Source of the DNA: Bradyrhizobium sp. SK17
GTDB taxonomy: Bacteria > Pseudomonadota > Alphaproteobacteria > Rhizobiales > Xanthobacteraceae
Direction: 5' to 3'
Assembly (NCBI RefSeq): GCF_002831585.1
Contig: NZ_CP025113.1
Coordinates: 1-64,000, forward strand
Length of the DNA stretch: 64,000 nucleotides
Shown: piece by piece, positions 48,248 to 57,922 of the stretch
Position numbering within the stretch: the first letter of the stretch is position 1
Layout of the letters: each line of letters opens with the position of its first letter
The notes under the pieces: generated by a model
What the model was told of the DNA's origin: nothing
Database searches by the model: none
The model's input: the letters and a program-made list of their open reading frames with translations, nothing else
Position numbers and translations under genes: made by a program

Positions 48248-48376
48248 TAAGGTTCACGGAAAATCGCCGGTCGGATTGTCGCATACATAAATTTAATTCA
48301 GCCCCCCACTCCTTGCGCCACAAAGCCCGTCCTACATCAGCCGCGCGCCGATTCGATCGACGCGATGGAGAACGCC

Positions 48377-49249
48377 ATGACACCGCAAGAACGCCAACTG
48401 ATCGACGATCTCTTCGACCGGCTCGCCAAGCTGGAGAATGCCCCGCGCGACAGCGAGGCCATGTCCGCGATCATGCAGGGCCTGCGCAACGCGCCGAATG
48501 CGGTCTACGCGCTGGTGCAGACCGCGCTGGTGCAGGACGAGGCGCTGAAGCGCGCCCATGACCGGATCCAGGAGCTGGAGGCCGCGGCCGGCCAGCCGCA
48601 GGGAGCGCAGCAGCAAGGCGGCGGTTTCCTCGATTCGATGCGCGACGCGATCTTCGGCCAGGGCCAGCCGCACGGCTCGGTGCCGCCGGTGCGCGCGCCT
48701 GATATTGGCGGTGGCCGCCCGGTGTGGAATTCGGGCCAGGCGATCCAGCAGGCCGGCGGCTACGGCACACCGCCGCAGCAATACGGCCAGCCCCAATATG
48801 GCCAACCCCAGTATGGTCAACCCCAATATGGTCAACCCAACGGCGGCCCGCAGCCTCCGGCGTTCGGCGGCGCTCCCGGCGGTGGCGGCGGCTCATTCCT
48901 CGGCACTGCGGCGGCGGCCGCGGCCGGCGTGGTCGGCGGCGGGCTGTTGCTCTCCAGCATCCGCGGGATGATGGGTGGCGGCGGCGGTCACCAGTCACTG
49001 GCTGATGCCAGCGGCCTCGGCGGCGGTTCGCGCCCGTGGGGCGGCGACCAATCGTCGAGCGATCTGGCCCGCGACGCCGGCGTCAACGACATCGGCTCGA
49101 ACCGCGACAGCAGCTCGCGTGCCGGCCTGTTCGACCAGGCGTCGAACAACAACGACGACAATTACAACACCGATCACGATTCCGACGACTTCGACAATGA
49201 TGACGACGGCTTCGACGGTGGCGGAAACGACGACAGCAACTACGCGTAA
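48377..49249 (+). CDS. DUF2076 protein with a QYGQP tandem repeat
   Basis: 290 residues from ATG 48377, chosen because GGAG at 48367-48370 is 6 bases before; ATG 48365 lacks a site. The N-terminal DUF2076 helical domain (TPQERQLIDDLFDRLAKLE, RNAPNAVYALVQTALVQDEA) covers about 1-75. It is followed by a Gln/Gly/Pro-rich stretch with four QYGQP units, a Gly-Ala hydrophobic segment (SFLGTAAAAAAGVVGGGLLL, about 170-195) that could cross a membrane, and an acidic Asn/Asp C-terminus (DDDG). Function unknown; family is sometimes linked to periplasmic ABC partners. Confidence 0.85.
   Translation: MTPQERQLIDDLFDRLAKLENAPRDSEAMSAIMQGLRNAPNAVYALVQTALVQDEALKRAHDRIQELEAAAGQPQGAQQQGGGFLDSMRDAIFGQGQPHGSVPPVRAPDIGGGRPVWNSGQAIQQAGGYGTPPQQYGQPQYGQPQYGQPQYGQPNGGPQPPAFGGAPGGGGGSFLGTAAAAAAGVVGGGLLLSSIRGMMGGGGGHQSLADASGLGGGSRPWGGDQSSSDLARDAGVNDIGSNRDSSSRAGLFDQASNNNDDNYNTDHDSDDFDNDDDGFDGGGNDDSNYA
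48779..48838 (+). repeat. Coding tandem repeat, 4 x 15 bases
   Basis: Four 15-base units starting CAATACGGCCAGCCC, with later copies at 48794, 48809 and 48824 differing at a few synonymous sites. Each encodes QYGQP within the DUF2076 protein. Copy number is likely variable between strains. Confidence 0.9.
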
Positions 49250-49274
49250 CCGCGTTGCCTGACTTCCAAACACG

Positions 49275-49301
49275 AACGGCCGCTCTCACCGAGCGGCCGT
49301 T
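49275..49301. terminator. Bidirectional hairpin between convergent genes
   Basis: AACGGCCGCTC (49275-49285) pairs perfectly with GAGCGGCCGTT (49291-49301), 5-base loop, then TTCCATTTC. It lies between the DUF2076 gene and the L,D-transpeptidase gene. The T stretch is short, so efficiency is uncertain. Confidence 0.75.
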
Positions 49302-49324
49302 TCCATTTCATCCGTTGGGCGCGA

Positions 49325-50131
49325 TCACATCACGACGACCTTGGCGCCGACATTGACGCGGCCGTAGAGGTCGATGACGTCCTCGTTGCGCATCCGGATG
49401 CAGCCGGACGAGACATTGGTGCCGATCGTCCACGGCTCGTTGGAGCCATGGATACGGTAGAGCGACGAGCCGAGATACATCGCGCGCGCGCCGAGCGGAT
49501 TCTCCGGGCCACCTTCCATGTGCCGCGGCAGGTCGGGGCGGCGCGCCAGCATTTCCGCCGGCGGCGTCCAGTCCGGCCATTCGCGCTTGGCGGACACCGT
49601 CTTGATCCCCGACCAGGTGAAGCCCGGCTTGCCGACGCCGATGCCGTAGCGCAGCGCGCGGCCGTCGCCCTGCACCAGATACAGGAACTTGTTCGGCGTA
49701 TCGACGACGATGGTGCCCGGGCGCTCCTTGCCGGAATAGTCGACGAGTTGCTTCTCGTATTTCGGATCGAATGGACGCTGCGTCGGATCGCCCGCCGCCT
49801 CTTCCTGCTGACGGATCATCTGCTGCTGCGGATCCATCGGCGGCAGCTGGCGATTGCCGTAGTAAGCGGGCTGCTGCTGATAGGTCGATTGCGGCGCATA
49901 GCCCTGTGACGACGGCGCGTCGCCGAACAGGAATTCGATGAAGCCGCCGCCCATGTTGCCGCGCTGCGGCTGTGCGTAGGCGGTGCGCATCGGCGGTTGC
50001 GGCGCGCCCTGGTTGGCGTAGATCACGGCGGGTTCGCCGGGCGATACCGCGTCGATCGCCAGGGCGTGATGGGGAACGGCAATAAGCGAAGACGCGCCGG
50101 CGAGCAGCGCAAGCGTGGTTTTCCTGAACAT
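49325..50131 (-). CDS. L,D-transpeptidase (YkuD family)
   Basis: 268 residues from ATG 50131. Signal peptide about 1-26 (HHALAID). A Gln/Pro-rich linker (about 35-125) precedes the YkuD domain with the signature H228-GSNEPWTIG...S-S-G-C244-I-R-M. C244 is the catalytic cysteine. Crosslinks peptidoglycan 3-3 or anchors proteins in the periplasm. Convergent with the DUF2076 gene; the 310-base upstream gap (50132-50441) is shared with the CheZ-like gene. That gap holds a small AACCG-CATC-CGGTT hairpin near 50218-50230 and otherwise nothing I can name. Confidence 0.92.
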   Translation of the reverse strand: MFRKTTLALLAGASSLIAVPHHALAIDAVSPGEPAVIYANQGAPQPPMRTAYAQPQRGNMGGGFIEFLFGDAPSSQGYAPQSTYQQQPAYYGNRQLPPMDPQQQMIRQQEEAAGDPTQRPFDPKYEKQLVDYSGKERPGTIVVDTPNKFLYLVQGDGRALRYGIGVGKPGFTWSGIKTVSAKREWPDWTPPAEMLARRPDLPRHMEGGPENPLGARAMYLGSSLYRIHGSNEPWTIGTNVSSGCIRMRNEDVIDLYGRVNVGAKVVVM

Positions 50132-50441
50132 CGACGTACTCTGTACTGGTTTCGTCGTGACTGTTGCGTGGACGGAGCACGACATGGCCCCGTTGCACGT
50201 GGTCAATAAGCAATGAAAACCGCATCGGTTTGGTAAACGGATCGGCCGTTTCGATTCACCACGTCGGCAATGGCGCGCGGTTTTGCCGGACAGCGTTTAT
50301 TTTGCGTGAACACCGCGGCACCATGGTTAATCTCGGGTAGCGCGGCGGTCGCGCGCCACAAGCGCAAATTGTTCCGCGTGAACCTGACGTTAAATCGCCG
50401 TTGGCTAGAACGGACCTCAGCGAAGGGGCGGGAATGAAATC

Positions 50442-51218
50442 ATGTCAGTGAAGCGTAAGCGTTTTCGTGTCGAGCAGGCGATGGGCGAAGTGACGATGCC
50501 GGAGCCGGAGATCACCAGTGGCGTCGACATCGGTCCGATGCATCGCGAGATCATGTCCGAACTGCGCTCGATCCGCGCCCAGATGGCCGCAGCGCCGGCG
50601 CAGCGCACCGCCGACAATGTCGACGTCGTCGTCGCCCGCGAAATCGCCGAGGCGCACGCGCTGCTCGAGACCTACCGCGCCCAGGTCGAACAGTGCGAGA
50701 AACTCAAGGTCGAGCTCGACCTGATCCACGACGCGATCAGCCGCACCAAGCGCGAGATCGCCGTGCTGCACGGCAAGAGCTTCAACGGCGAGGAGATGGC
50801 CAAGGTCAATGGCGAGCTCGGCGCCGTGGTCGGCGGCACCGAACAGGCCACCCAGCAGATCCTCGAAGCGGTGGAAGCGATCGACCAGGCCGCGACCGCG
50901 CTGGCCAAGAACGTCACGCCGGATCAGCAGAAGCTGCTCAGCGAGGACATCCAGGAACGCGTGGTCGCGATCTTCGAGGCCTGCAACTTCCAGGACCTCA
51001 CCGGCCAGCGCATCAGCAAGGTGATGCAGACGATGAAGTTCATCGAACAGCACATCAACGAGATGATGAACATCTGGGGCGGCGTCGACGCCATCAAGTC
51101 GCACGTCCCCGCGATCGTCGACACCCGCGAGGGCGACGCCCGCCTGCTCAACGGCCCGAAGCTCGACGGTGACGCCGGCCACGCCTCGCAGGACGACATC
51201 GACGCGATGTTCAATTGA
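50442..51218 (+). CDS. cheZ: CheZ-like chemotaxis phosphatase
   Basis: 258 residues, almost entirely helical. A long helical hairpin with the CheZ catalytic segment ACNFQDLTGQRISKV; D185 and Q189 match E. coli D143 and Q147, which attack CheY-P. The protein ends SQDDIDAMFN, a short acidic peptide similar to the CheY-binding C-termini of CheZ and to the EIDALF peptide of FliM/FliN. Stand-alone: no che or fli genes in the window. Acts on a phosphorylated single-domain response regulator in the cytosol. Confidence 0.88.
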   Translation: MSVKRKRFRVEQAMGEVTMPEPEITSGVDIGPMHREIMSELRSIRAQMAAAPAQRTADNVDVVVAREIAEAHALLETYRAQVEQCEKLKVELDLIHDAISRTKREIAVLHGKSFNGEEMAKVNGELGAVVGGTEQATQQILEAVEAIDQAATALAKNVTPDQQKLLSEDIQERVVAIFEACNFQDLTGQRISKVMQTMKFIEQHINEMMNIWGGVDAIKSHVPAIVDTREGDARLLNGPKLDGDAGHASQDDIDAMFN

Positions 51219-51239
51219 GGTCTATCTGGACACAGACGA

Positions 51240-51267
51240 AACGCCGGTCCTGAGGGCCGGCGTTTTT
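51240..51267 (+). terminator. Intrinsic terminator after the CheZ-like gene
   Basis: AACGCCGG (51240-51247) pairs with CCGGCGTT (51257-51264), extended inside by CC/GG; followed by TTTTTG. Typical rho-independent form, 22 bases after the stop. Confidence 0.88.
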
Positions 51268-51345
51268 GTTTCGGCAGTTCGCCGCTCCCCTTCCCTTCTC
51301 CCCTATCCGCGAACTCAAATGACAGATTTAGACTCGCGGAGAGAT

Positions 51346-51406
51346 ACCCCTCACCCGGATTGCATCTGGCGATGCAATCCGGCCTCTCCCACGAGGGGAG
51401 AGGCGA
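51346..51406. repeat. Family A repeat, short form
   Basis: CCCCTCACCCGGATTGCATC then TGGCGATGCAATCCGGCCTC, TCCCACGAGGGGAGAGGCG. Contains the inner half of the family A palindrome with a GGATTGCATC/GATGCAATCC hairpin. Between the CheZ-like gene's terminator and a convergent lipoprotein gene. Confidence 0.7.
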
Positions 51407-51451
51407 ACCGACTATGCGGCTCCAGGTCGGTTGGAAGCTAAGCTCTCGCCT

Positions 51452-51970
51452 TTACGCCCGCGGCGCGCAGCGGACGTAGACCATGTTGCCGTAGCGGGTG
51501 GCGGCGTCCTTGTCGACGAAGCGGGTGATCATGACCCGGCCGTCGAACGAGATGATCTCGCGGTCCTGCTCGCCGGGGGTCGGGCCGGGCGGGCCGATAT
51601 AGTTCTTGCCGCTCGGGGAACCCTTGAGGCGCAGTTCCTGCGGGGTGGCCTGGTCGGCCAGATGCATGATGACGCCGCCGCTCTGGCCGGCACCGATCAC
51701 GTAGGGCTGCTTGCACTGGCCGCGGGCGGCGGCCTCGGTGCGGGCGCGGTCGGCGGGATTCTGGAACGAGGCGAGACCCCAACGGCCGACGATCTCGTCG
51801 GCGCGGATGCTCGCGGGCATCTCCGGGGCCACGCCAGGTTCGGTGGGAGCCGGCTCGGTGTTCGAGGACAATGACGGCAGACTCATGCTGCCGCACGCCC
51901 CCAAGAGTGTCGTCAGCGCCGAGACAGCCGCGAACCGTGCGACCAATCGCGCGTTGAGTGACCTTATCAT
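51452..51970 (-). CDS. Putative lipoprotein, hypothetical
   Basis: 172 residues from ATG 51970; a GGGG site 6 bases upstream. The signal peptide ends in a lipobox TLLGAC (Cys near residue 26), so it is likely lipid-anchored. After a Ser/Pro linker, a domain of about 115 residues reads IVGRWGLASFQNPADRARTE, then CKQPYVIGAGQSGGVIMHLA and FDGRVMITRFVDKDAATRYG, with a probable Cys pair (QCKQP, VRCAP). This resembles small beta-barrel envelope proteins, but I do not recognise the family. Confidence 0.78.
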   Translation of the reverse strand: MIRSLNARLVARFAAVSALTTLLGACGSMSLPSLSSNTEPAPTEPGVAPEMPASIRADEIVGRWGLASFQNPADRARTEAAARGQCKQPYVIGAGQSGGVIMHLADQATPQELRLKGSPSGKNYIGPPGPTPGEQDREIISFDGRVMITRFVDKDAATRYGNMVYVRCAPRA

Positions 51971-52144
51971 ATGCATCCCCCGACAATTTCCCGGCCGCAC
52001 CCGTCCTGCAGCCAAGCGTAAAACTTAAGGCGGAGCAATGACGTCTGACAAAATTACGTCATCGCTACGATTTGGTTTCTGGTCCACCATCCTATATTGG
52101 CCTCACCAAGGCCTTAACCAGATTTGGGCCTTGACCTCGTTTGC

Positions 52145-52173
52145 TTGACAGGAAACCCGGCAGGCCATATTTC
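52145..52173 (+). promoter_or_regulatory. groESL promoter, housekeeping and/or heat-shock sigma type
   Basis: CTTGACA (52144-52150) with CCATATTT (52165-52172). This suits both a standard TTGACA box with TATTTC 17 bases on, and the alphaproteobacterial RpoH pattern CTTG(A)...CCATAT. It lies 12 bases before CIRCE. The rest of 51971-52144 shows nothing further. Confidence 0.6.
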
Positions 52174-52184
52174 CCGGCGCACAA

Positions 52185-52211
52185 TTAGCACTCTTGTATC
52201 ACGATTGCTAA
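52185..52211 (+). promoter_or_regulatory. CIRCE element (HrcA operator)
   Basis: TTAGCACTC-(9)-GATTGCTAA: the left arm is perfect and the right arm has one mismatch to GAGTGCTAA. Spacer 9, total 27 bases, the canonical size. Binds the HrcA repressor, which is released on heat shock. 96 bases ahead of the groES start. Confidence 0.93.
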
Positions 52212-52306
52212 ATGCGCCAGGCGTTCCGCCTGGCGCCGACCGGACCGGCATTCAACACCAGTCTCGATGAACCGGACCTGAAACCGAGCTTCCAAGAGGG
52301 AACGTC

Positions 52307-52603
52307 ATGGCCAAATCCACCTTCCGCCCCCTGCATGACCGCGTCGTGGTCAAGCGTATCGATGCCGAGGAGAAGTCCAAGGGCGGCATCATCATTCCGG
52401 ACTCGGCCAAGGAAAAGCCCTCCCAGGGCGAGATCGTCGCCGTCGGCCCGGGTGGCCGCGACGAAGCCGGCAAGCTGATCCCGATCGACCTCAAGGTCGG
52501 CGACCGCGTGCTGTTCGGCAAATGGTCGGGCACCGAGGTCAAGCTCGACAACCAGGAACTCCTGATCATGAAGGAGTCCGACATCATGGGCGTGCTGGCC
52601 TGA
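52307..52603 (+). CDS. groES: Co-chaperonin GroES
   Basis: 98 residues. Caps the GroEL folding chamber. Starts [20 protein letters not shown] and has the mobile-loop segment [34 protein letters not shown] follows. GAGGG lies 7 bases before ATG 52307. The gap to groEL (about 130 bases) is long for this operon and holds a palindromic repeat. Confidence 0.97.
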   Translation: MAKSTFRPLHDRVVVKRIDAEEKSKGGIIIPDSAKEKPSQGEIVAVGPGGRDEAGKLIPIDLKVGDRVLFGKWSGTEVKLDNQELLIMKESDIMGVLA

Positions 52604-52616
52604 TCACACCCTCTCC

Positions 52617-54381
<1,765 letters not shown>

Positions 54382-54410
54382 GCCTGCTCCGCACCTCCGC
54401 ATCGAGATCG

Positions 54411-54439
54411 AAGGCCGCCTCCGGGCGGCCTTCTTTTTT
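54411..54439 (+). terminator. Intrinsic terminator of groESL
   Basis: AAGGCCGCC (54411-54419) pairs with GGCGGCCTT (54424-54432), 4-base loop TCCG, followed by C and six T residues. Confidence 0.93.
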
Positions 54440-54475
54440 GCGATTTGATGACGATCGAGAGGTAAGGACCGTCTG

Positions 54476-54766
54476 ATGTCCCGCGACGCCAAGTCACTGA
54501 CGACAACGCTGACGTTGTTCTACGCGATCGGCGCAGTGCTCGCGTTGGGCGCTTATGCCCAGGATAGCATCGATGATTTCGCGGTCGTCGTGACGTTCTG
54601 GTTCAAGCAGACGCTGACGTTCATCGTCCTCGCAGCAGCCTATGGCCTGTATTGCATCGTTGCCGGTGCGGCCGGCCATCGTCCGAAAGCGCCGCTGCGA
54701 TTTCTCGACATAGCCTTTCTGGCTGCCACTGCCACGCTCGGCGTTAGCATGCTGGTTCAGAGTTGA
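54476..54766 (+). CDS. Small hypothetical membrane protein
   Basis: 96 residues. Three hydrophobic stretches: about 11-29 (FYAIGAVLALGAYAQ), 40-66 (FTFWFKQ-type then LTFIVLAAAYGLYCIVAGAA) and 77-95. No conserved motif recognised. A GGTAAGG-type site is near 54461-54467. It stands alone after the groEL terminator. Presumably inner-membrane. Confidence 0.7.
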   Translation: MSRDAKSLTTTLTLFYAIGAVLALGAYAQDSIDDFAVVVTFWFKQTLTFIVLAAAYGLYCIVAGAAGHRPKAPLRFLDIAFLAATATLGVSMLVQS

Positions 54767-54790
54767 GTTACGCGGCGCACATCGCAGATC

Positions 54791-54868
54791 GTAGGGCGGA
54801 TTAGCGAAGCGTAATCCGCCGCATCTCTCCGCGAACGGCGGATTACGCCTTCGGCTAATCCGCCCTAC
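54791..54868. repeat. Intergenic palindromic repeat, family I
   Basis: GTAGGGCGGATTAGCGAAGC (left) and GCCTTCGGCTAATCCGCCCT (right) are inverted; inner GTAATCCGCC / GGCGGATTAC. Between convergent genes at 54766 and 54894. Confidence 0.85.
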
Positions 54869-54893
54869 CGGTTCAATTTCATGTCAATCCGAT

Positions 54894-55262
54894 CTACGCC
54901 ACGCACACGCCCGACACCGCGACCTTCTGGAACAGATGCGGCGATGCCACCGCCGAGGCCGGATAGGCCGAGAGCTTGGCCCTGAACTCGGGGTTCGCAA
55001 ACGCCGCACGGAAGGCGGCGGTGGATTCCCAGACCGCGTAGTTCAGGTAGGCCGGGCTGTCGCCGATCGCGCGGTGCAGCTGGGTCGAGATGAAGCCGGG
55101 CTGCCGCTTCATGATGGCGGCGTCGTCCTGCCAGGCCTTCAGGAAGCTGTCCTCATCGGCCGCATCGAGCGTGAAGAGGTTGACGAGCACGACATTGCTG
55201 GCGTCGACCGCGAGCTGGCGGTCGATCGGGAATGCGGGGTCGAGGGGACGCATCTGCGGCAT
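54894..55262 (-). CDS. Antibiotic biosynthesis monooxygenase (ABM) domain protein
   Basis: 122 residues. Dimeric alpha-beta ferredoxin-like fold: VVLVNLFTLDAADEDSFLKA, then WQDDAAIMKRQPGFISTQLH and YLNYAVWESTAAFRAAFANP, the family's two halves. May be a small monooxygenase or stress protein. Divergent from a marR gene with a clear palindrome between them, so it is probably the regulator's target. Confidence 0.88.
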   Translation of the reverse strand: MPQMRPLDPAFPIDRQLAVDASNVVLVNLFTLDAADEDSFLKAWQDDAAIMKRQPGFISTQLHRAIGDSPAYLNYAVWESTAAFRAAFANPEFRAKLSAYPASAVASPHLFQKVAVSGVCVA

Positions 55263-55319
55263 GGTTGGCTCCGTCGATATGGTGCTATGATGTCATTCCG
55301 TGATGATGGATACATGTAG

Positions 55320-55343
55320 ATATTGACATTATGATGTCAATAT
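55320..55343. promoter_or_regulatory. Operator palindrome between the ABM and MarR genes
   Basis: ATATTGACAT-TATG-ATGTCAATAT, perfect 10-bp arms with a 4-base spacer. A further ATGATGTCAT is at about 55287-55296, giving a second half-site. 17 bases from the marR start and in reach of the ABM promoter. Strong match to MarR-type operators in form. Confidence 0.85.
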
Positions 55344-55359
55344 ACTTCCATGGTGACAA

Positions 55360-55836
55360 ATGCCCCAGACCAAGCGAACCCCGGCCGGCGAAGTCCTGAG
55401 CAGCCTGATTCCCGACCTGTTCAGGCTCAACAGCCTGCTGTTCACCTCAGGTGACCGGCTGGTTGCCGGGCTCGGGCTGACCAGCGCGCGTTGGCAGATC
55501 CTCGGCGCCATCGTCGCCGCAAAGCGGGCGCAACCGGTCGCCTGGCTGGCGCGCGACCTCGGCGCCGCCCGACAGAACGTGCAGCGGATCGTCAACGACC
55601 TCGAACGGGACGGGCTGGTCGCATTCGAGACCAATCCGCATCACCGCCGCGCCCAGCTCGTGGTGCTGACCGGCAATGGACAGCAGGCTTTCGAAGCCGC
55701 GATGCGCCTGCAACTGCCCTGGGTGAACGGCCTCGCCGACGGGCTGTCGATCAAGGACATCGAAACCGTGAGCCGGATCGTGAGCACGCTGCGCGGCCGG
55801 CTGGAGAGGGGCGAGGAACCCGACGCCCGCGCGTGA
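55360..55836 (+). CDS. MarR-family transcriptional regulator
   Basis: 158 residues. A winged helix-turn-helix with LTSARWQILGAIVAAKRAQP, then VAWLARDLGAARQNVQRIVN (recognition helix) and the wing LVAFETNPHHRRAQLVVLT. Long N- and C-terminal helices form the dimer. Likely a repressor of the divergent ABM gene and of itself through the palindrome at 55320-55343. Ligand unknown. Confidence 0.92.
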   Translation: MPQTKRTPAGEVLSSLIPDLFRLNSLLFTSGDRLVAGLGLTSARWQILGAIVAAKRAQPVAWLARDLGAARQNVQRIVNDLERDGLVAFETNPHHRRAQLVVLTGNGQQAFEAAMRLQLPWVNGLADGLSIKDIETVSRIVSTLRGRLERGEEPDARA

Positions 55837-55934
55837 CGCGAAGTCGCCTCCGTTTGTCATGGAAGCGACATCGTCCGTCGGACGGCCACGCCCGGTCGCG
55901 ACAGTGCCGATCGTCAGGTCGCTCGAAATTGATA

Positions 55935-55960
55935 GCCGCCGTTAGGCGGCCTTCTTTTTT
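55935..55960 (+). terminator. Intrinsic terminator after marR
   Basis: GCCGCC (55935-55940) pairs with GGCGGC (55945-55950), loop GTTA, then CTTCTTTTTT. Confidence 0.85.
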
Positions 55961-56024
55961 GGCCAATGACACGGAGGTTTGCTAGTTACGACGGAACCGA
56001 TTCTGCCCTTCGAGGACTTATCGT

Positions 56025-57224
56025 ATGCGCGCGCTCCCGCTCCTGCTGCTCGGACTTGCCATCGCCTCGGCGCCTGCTGTTGCCCAGATCAAGCTGCAAT
56101 CGAAGGCGGCGCCGGCCAATGGACCCGAGACGCGCTATTTCACCTCGATCGACGGCCTGATGGACGGCAACGCCGACGTCGTCCTGAAGGAAACCCGCCA
56201 AGGCAAGACCGTGACCGCGGCGGTGCTCGACCTGTGTTATCCCACCGACAGGAATTCCGGCCGCAAGGACCGCTTCGTCGCCAATCTCGCCGTCAATGGC
56301 CAGACCCTCTCGGGCACCGCGCAGAGCGTGGTCGACAAGCAGCCGATCACCGTCAAGCTGAATCGCAAGCAGAGCGGTGACGGCTTCGAGTTCCGCGGCC
56401 AGATCACGATCGGCCAGACCGTGACCGAGGTCGCCTCATCTGACAATTCCGACCTCAGCGAGAAGGAATTCCAGGACAACCAGGGCACCGACGACGGCAT
56501 CACGCCGCAGCCGAAGGATTTCACCGACGTCTCGCCGGAATCGATCGGCGTGCGCGTGAAGCTGGATGCGGTGGCGGATTTCCTCAAGGGCCTGCGCGGC
56601 GAGGCCGTCGAGATCGGCACCTCAAGCCTGGCGGTGACCTGCGACGCGATGCGCGCCGGCGAGCAGACCATCAACCTCACGGTCGATCCCGAACACGCAA
56701 GCGCGCTGCTCGCCAAGGCGAAAGCAGCGCCCGGCGTAACCGCGGCCGGCTGGACCAGCGGCGTGGTCGAGATGGATCGCACCATCCGCTTTGCCGCCGC
56801 CGACTGGCGCGACGGCGACAAGATCAACAAGGACAAGCTCGCGTCGGCGATCGCGGGCGTGCTGGCGAAGACGCTCGCGGCAAAGCCTGCCTCGGCAACC
56901 TGGAACGCCAACACCGGCAAGCTCAAGCTGGTGCTGAAACGGCCGAGCCCGGTGTTTCCCGCGCTCAGCCTCACCCAGAATTATGAGGTCACCGCCCTCG
57001 TCTCACCGGACAAGCCCGGCAGCTCGGACCGGCTGATGCTGTGGGTCTCGAGCCCCACCGTCTCGACCTCGGACGACAGCGCCGGCGCCAAGCTCAATCT
57101 CTCCGACGATTCCAGCAGCGACGAGGAAGGCAGCGAGACCAAGGACGACAACGGCGCGATCGACGCGCTGCTCAGGGAGTTCAAGGGCCAGCGCTGGGAC
57201 GCCGACAAGTCGGTGTGGCGCTAG
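56025..57224 (+). CDS. Secreted hypothetical protein
   Basis: 399 residues. Signal peptide about 1-20 (ASAPAVAQ). The mature protein has a beta-rich N-terminal part (LMDGNADVVLKETRQGKTVT, TVTEVASSD), a mixed middle region with LTVDPEHASALLAKA and a Ser/Asp/Glu-rich acidic segment near the C-terminus (LSDDSSSDEEGSETKDDNG, about 360-380) before a short conserved-looking end. No family recognised. Presumed periplasmic. Its stop TAG lies in the family D repeat. Confidence 0.78.
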   Translation: MRALPLLLLGLAIASAPAVAQIKLQSKAAPANGPETRYFTSIDGLMDGNADVVLKETRQGKTVTAAVLDLCYPTDRNSGRKDRFVANLAVNGQTLSGTAQSVVDKQPITVKLNRKQSGDGFEFRGQITIGQTVTEVASSDNSDLSEKEFQDNQGTDDGITPQPKDFTDVSPESIGVRVKLDAVADFLKGLRGEAVEIGTSSLAVTCDAMRAGEQTINLTVDPEHASALLAKAKAAPGVTAAGWTSGVVEMDRTIRFAAADWRDGDKINKDKLASAIAGVLAKTLAAKPASATWNANTGKLKLVLKRPSPVFPALSLTQNYEVTALVSPDKPGSSDRLMLWVSSPTVSTSDDSAGAKLNLSDDSSSDEEGSETKDDNGAIDALLREFKGQRWDADKSVWR

Positions 57225-57328
57225 AACGCTTTCCAACGAAGTGGACGCCGGTTCGCGTCAAGAAAACGCGTCAAAACAAGAATCTAGAGGCCCCGTTCCA
57301 ATTCAATCGGAACGGAAAAGGCTCTAGG
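57222..57328. repeat. Dispersed repeat, family D (copy 2), inverted, overlapping a stop codon
   Basis: Reverse complement of 11740-11842: CTAGAACGCTTTCCAACG at the left, GGAACGGAAAAGGCTCTAGG at the right, with GTTCGCGTCAAGAAAACGCG between. As in the first copy, an edge falls on a TAG of a coding region. Confidence 0.83.
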
Positions 57329-57366
57329 GACTGCGCTTCAGCACAATCCCGTCCGGAGGGGTCGGC

Positions 57367-57699
57367 ATGCTGTTTGTGTTTGGCTATCTCGTCCCGGGGA
57401 ACGACTGGCCGGTCACGCTGATACGCGTGACCGAGGCGGTCTTTGTCGCCGCAACCATCACCTGCTTTTTCTTCGCCGGCACCGTGCGACACGACAGGCC
57501 CGAATTCCGCAGGCTGCTGGTGACGATCGGGAGTATCAGCGCCGGCATCGGCGTGGTGATGCCGTTTGAGCTTGCGCCATTTTTCTTCGACGTCCGTGGC
57601 GAGGTCATGATGGCGTCAGTGATGCTGATCCTGCTCTATCCATTCACGATCCTCGGCTTCTGCCTCCTCTTCCTTCTGCTCACGCGCAGCTCCGTGTAG
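57367..57699 (+). CDS. Small hypothetical membrane protein
   Basis: 110 residues. Hydrophobic segments near 2-10, 20-42 (VTEAVFVAATITCFFFAG), 53-75 and 82-106 suggest three or four helices. No named family. A GGAGG lies near 57355-57359, 7 bases before ATG 57367. Follows the family D repeat. Confidence 0.72.
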   Translation: MLFVFGYLVPGNDWPVTLIRVTEAVFVAATITCFFFAGTVRHDRPEFRRLLVTIGSISAGIGVVMPFELAPFFFDVRGEVMMASVMLILLYPFTILGFCLLFLLLTRSSV

Positions 57700-57715
57700 C
57701 TCACGGTCGGCCGAG

Positions 57716-57922
57716 TCAGGCCGCCCGGTTCGGCAGCGGGACGACATTCGCGTGTCTCTTGCTTGCTGTCTCCGCAGCAGGATCCGGGCCGGACTGAAGC
57801 ATCCCGTCGTCCCTGACGAACAGTTCGAAATGTGGATCGATCGCAAGGCGCTCGAACAGCGCCTGCAATTCGGGCCTGAGCCCGTCGCCGCACGGCGCGG
57901 CAATCGAATGGAATTTGCGCAT
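57716..57922 (-). CDS. Short hypothetical protein
   Basis: 68 residues, soluble, no motif recognised (FHSIAAPCGDGLRPELQALF then AIDPHFELFVRDDGMLQSG). AGGAGA 6 bases before the ATG (minus strand, near 57929-57934) argues that it is really translated. Convergent with the membrane gene at 57367-57699 (16-base gap). The 57923-58169 stretch beside it has no gene. Confidence 0.6.
   Translation of the reverse strand: MRKFHSIAAPCGDGLRPELQALFERLAIDPHFELFVRDDGMLQSGPDPAAETASKRHANVVPLPNRAA

Noticed and set aside
48779..48838. CRISPR-like repeat
   Set aside because: The four units are directly adjacent with no spacers and are coding (QYGQP).
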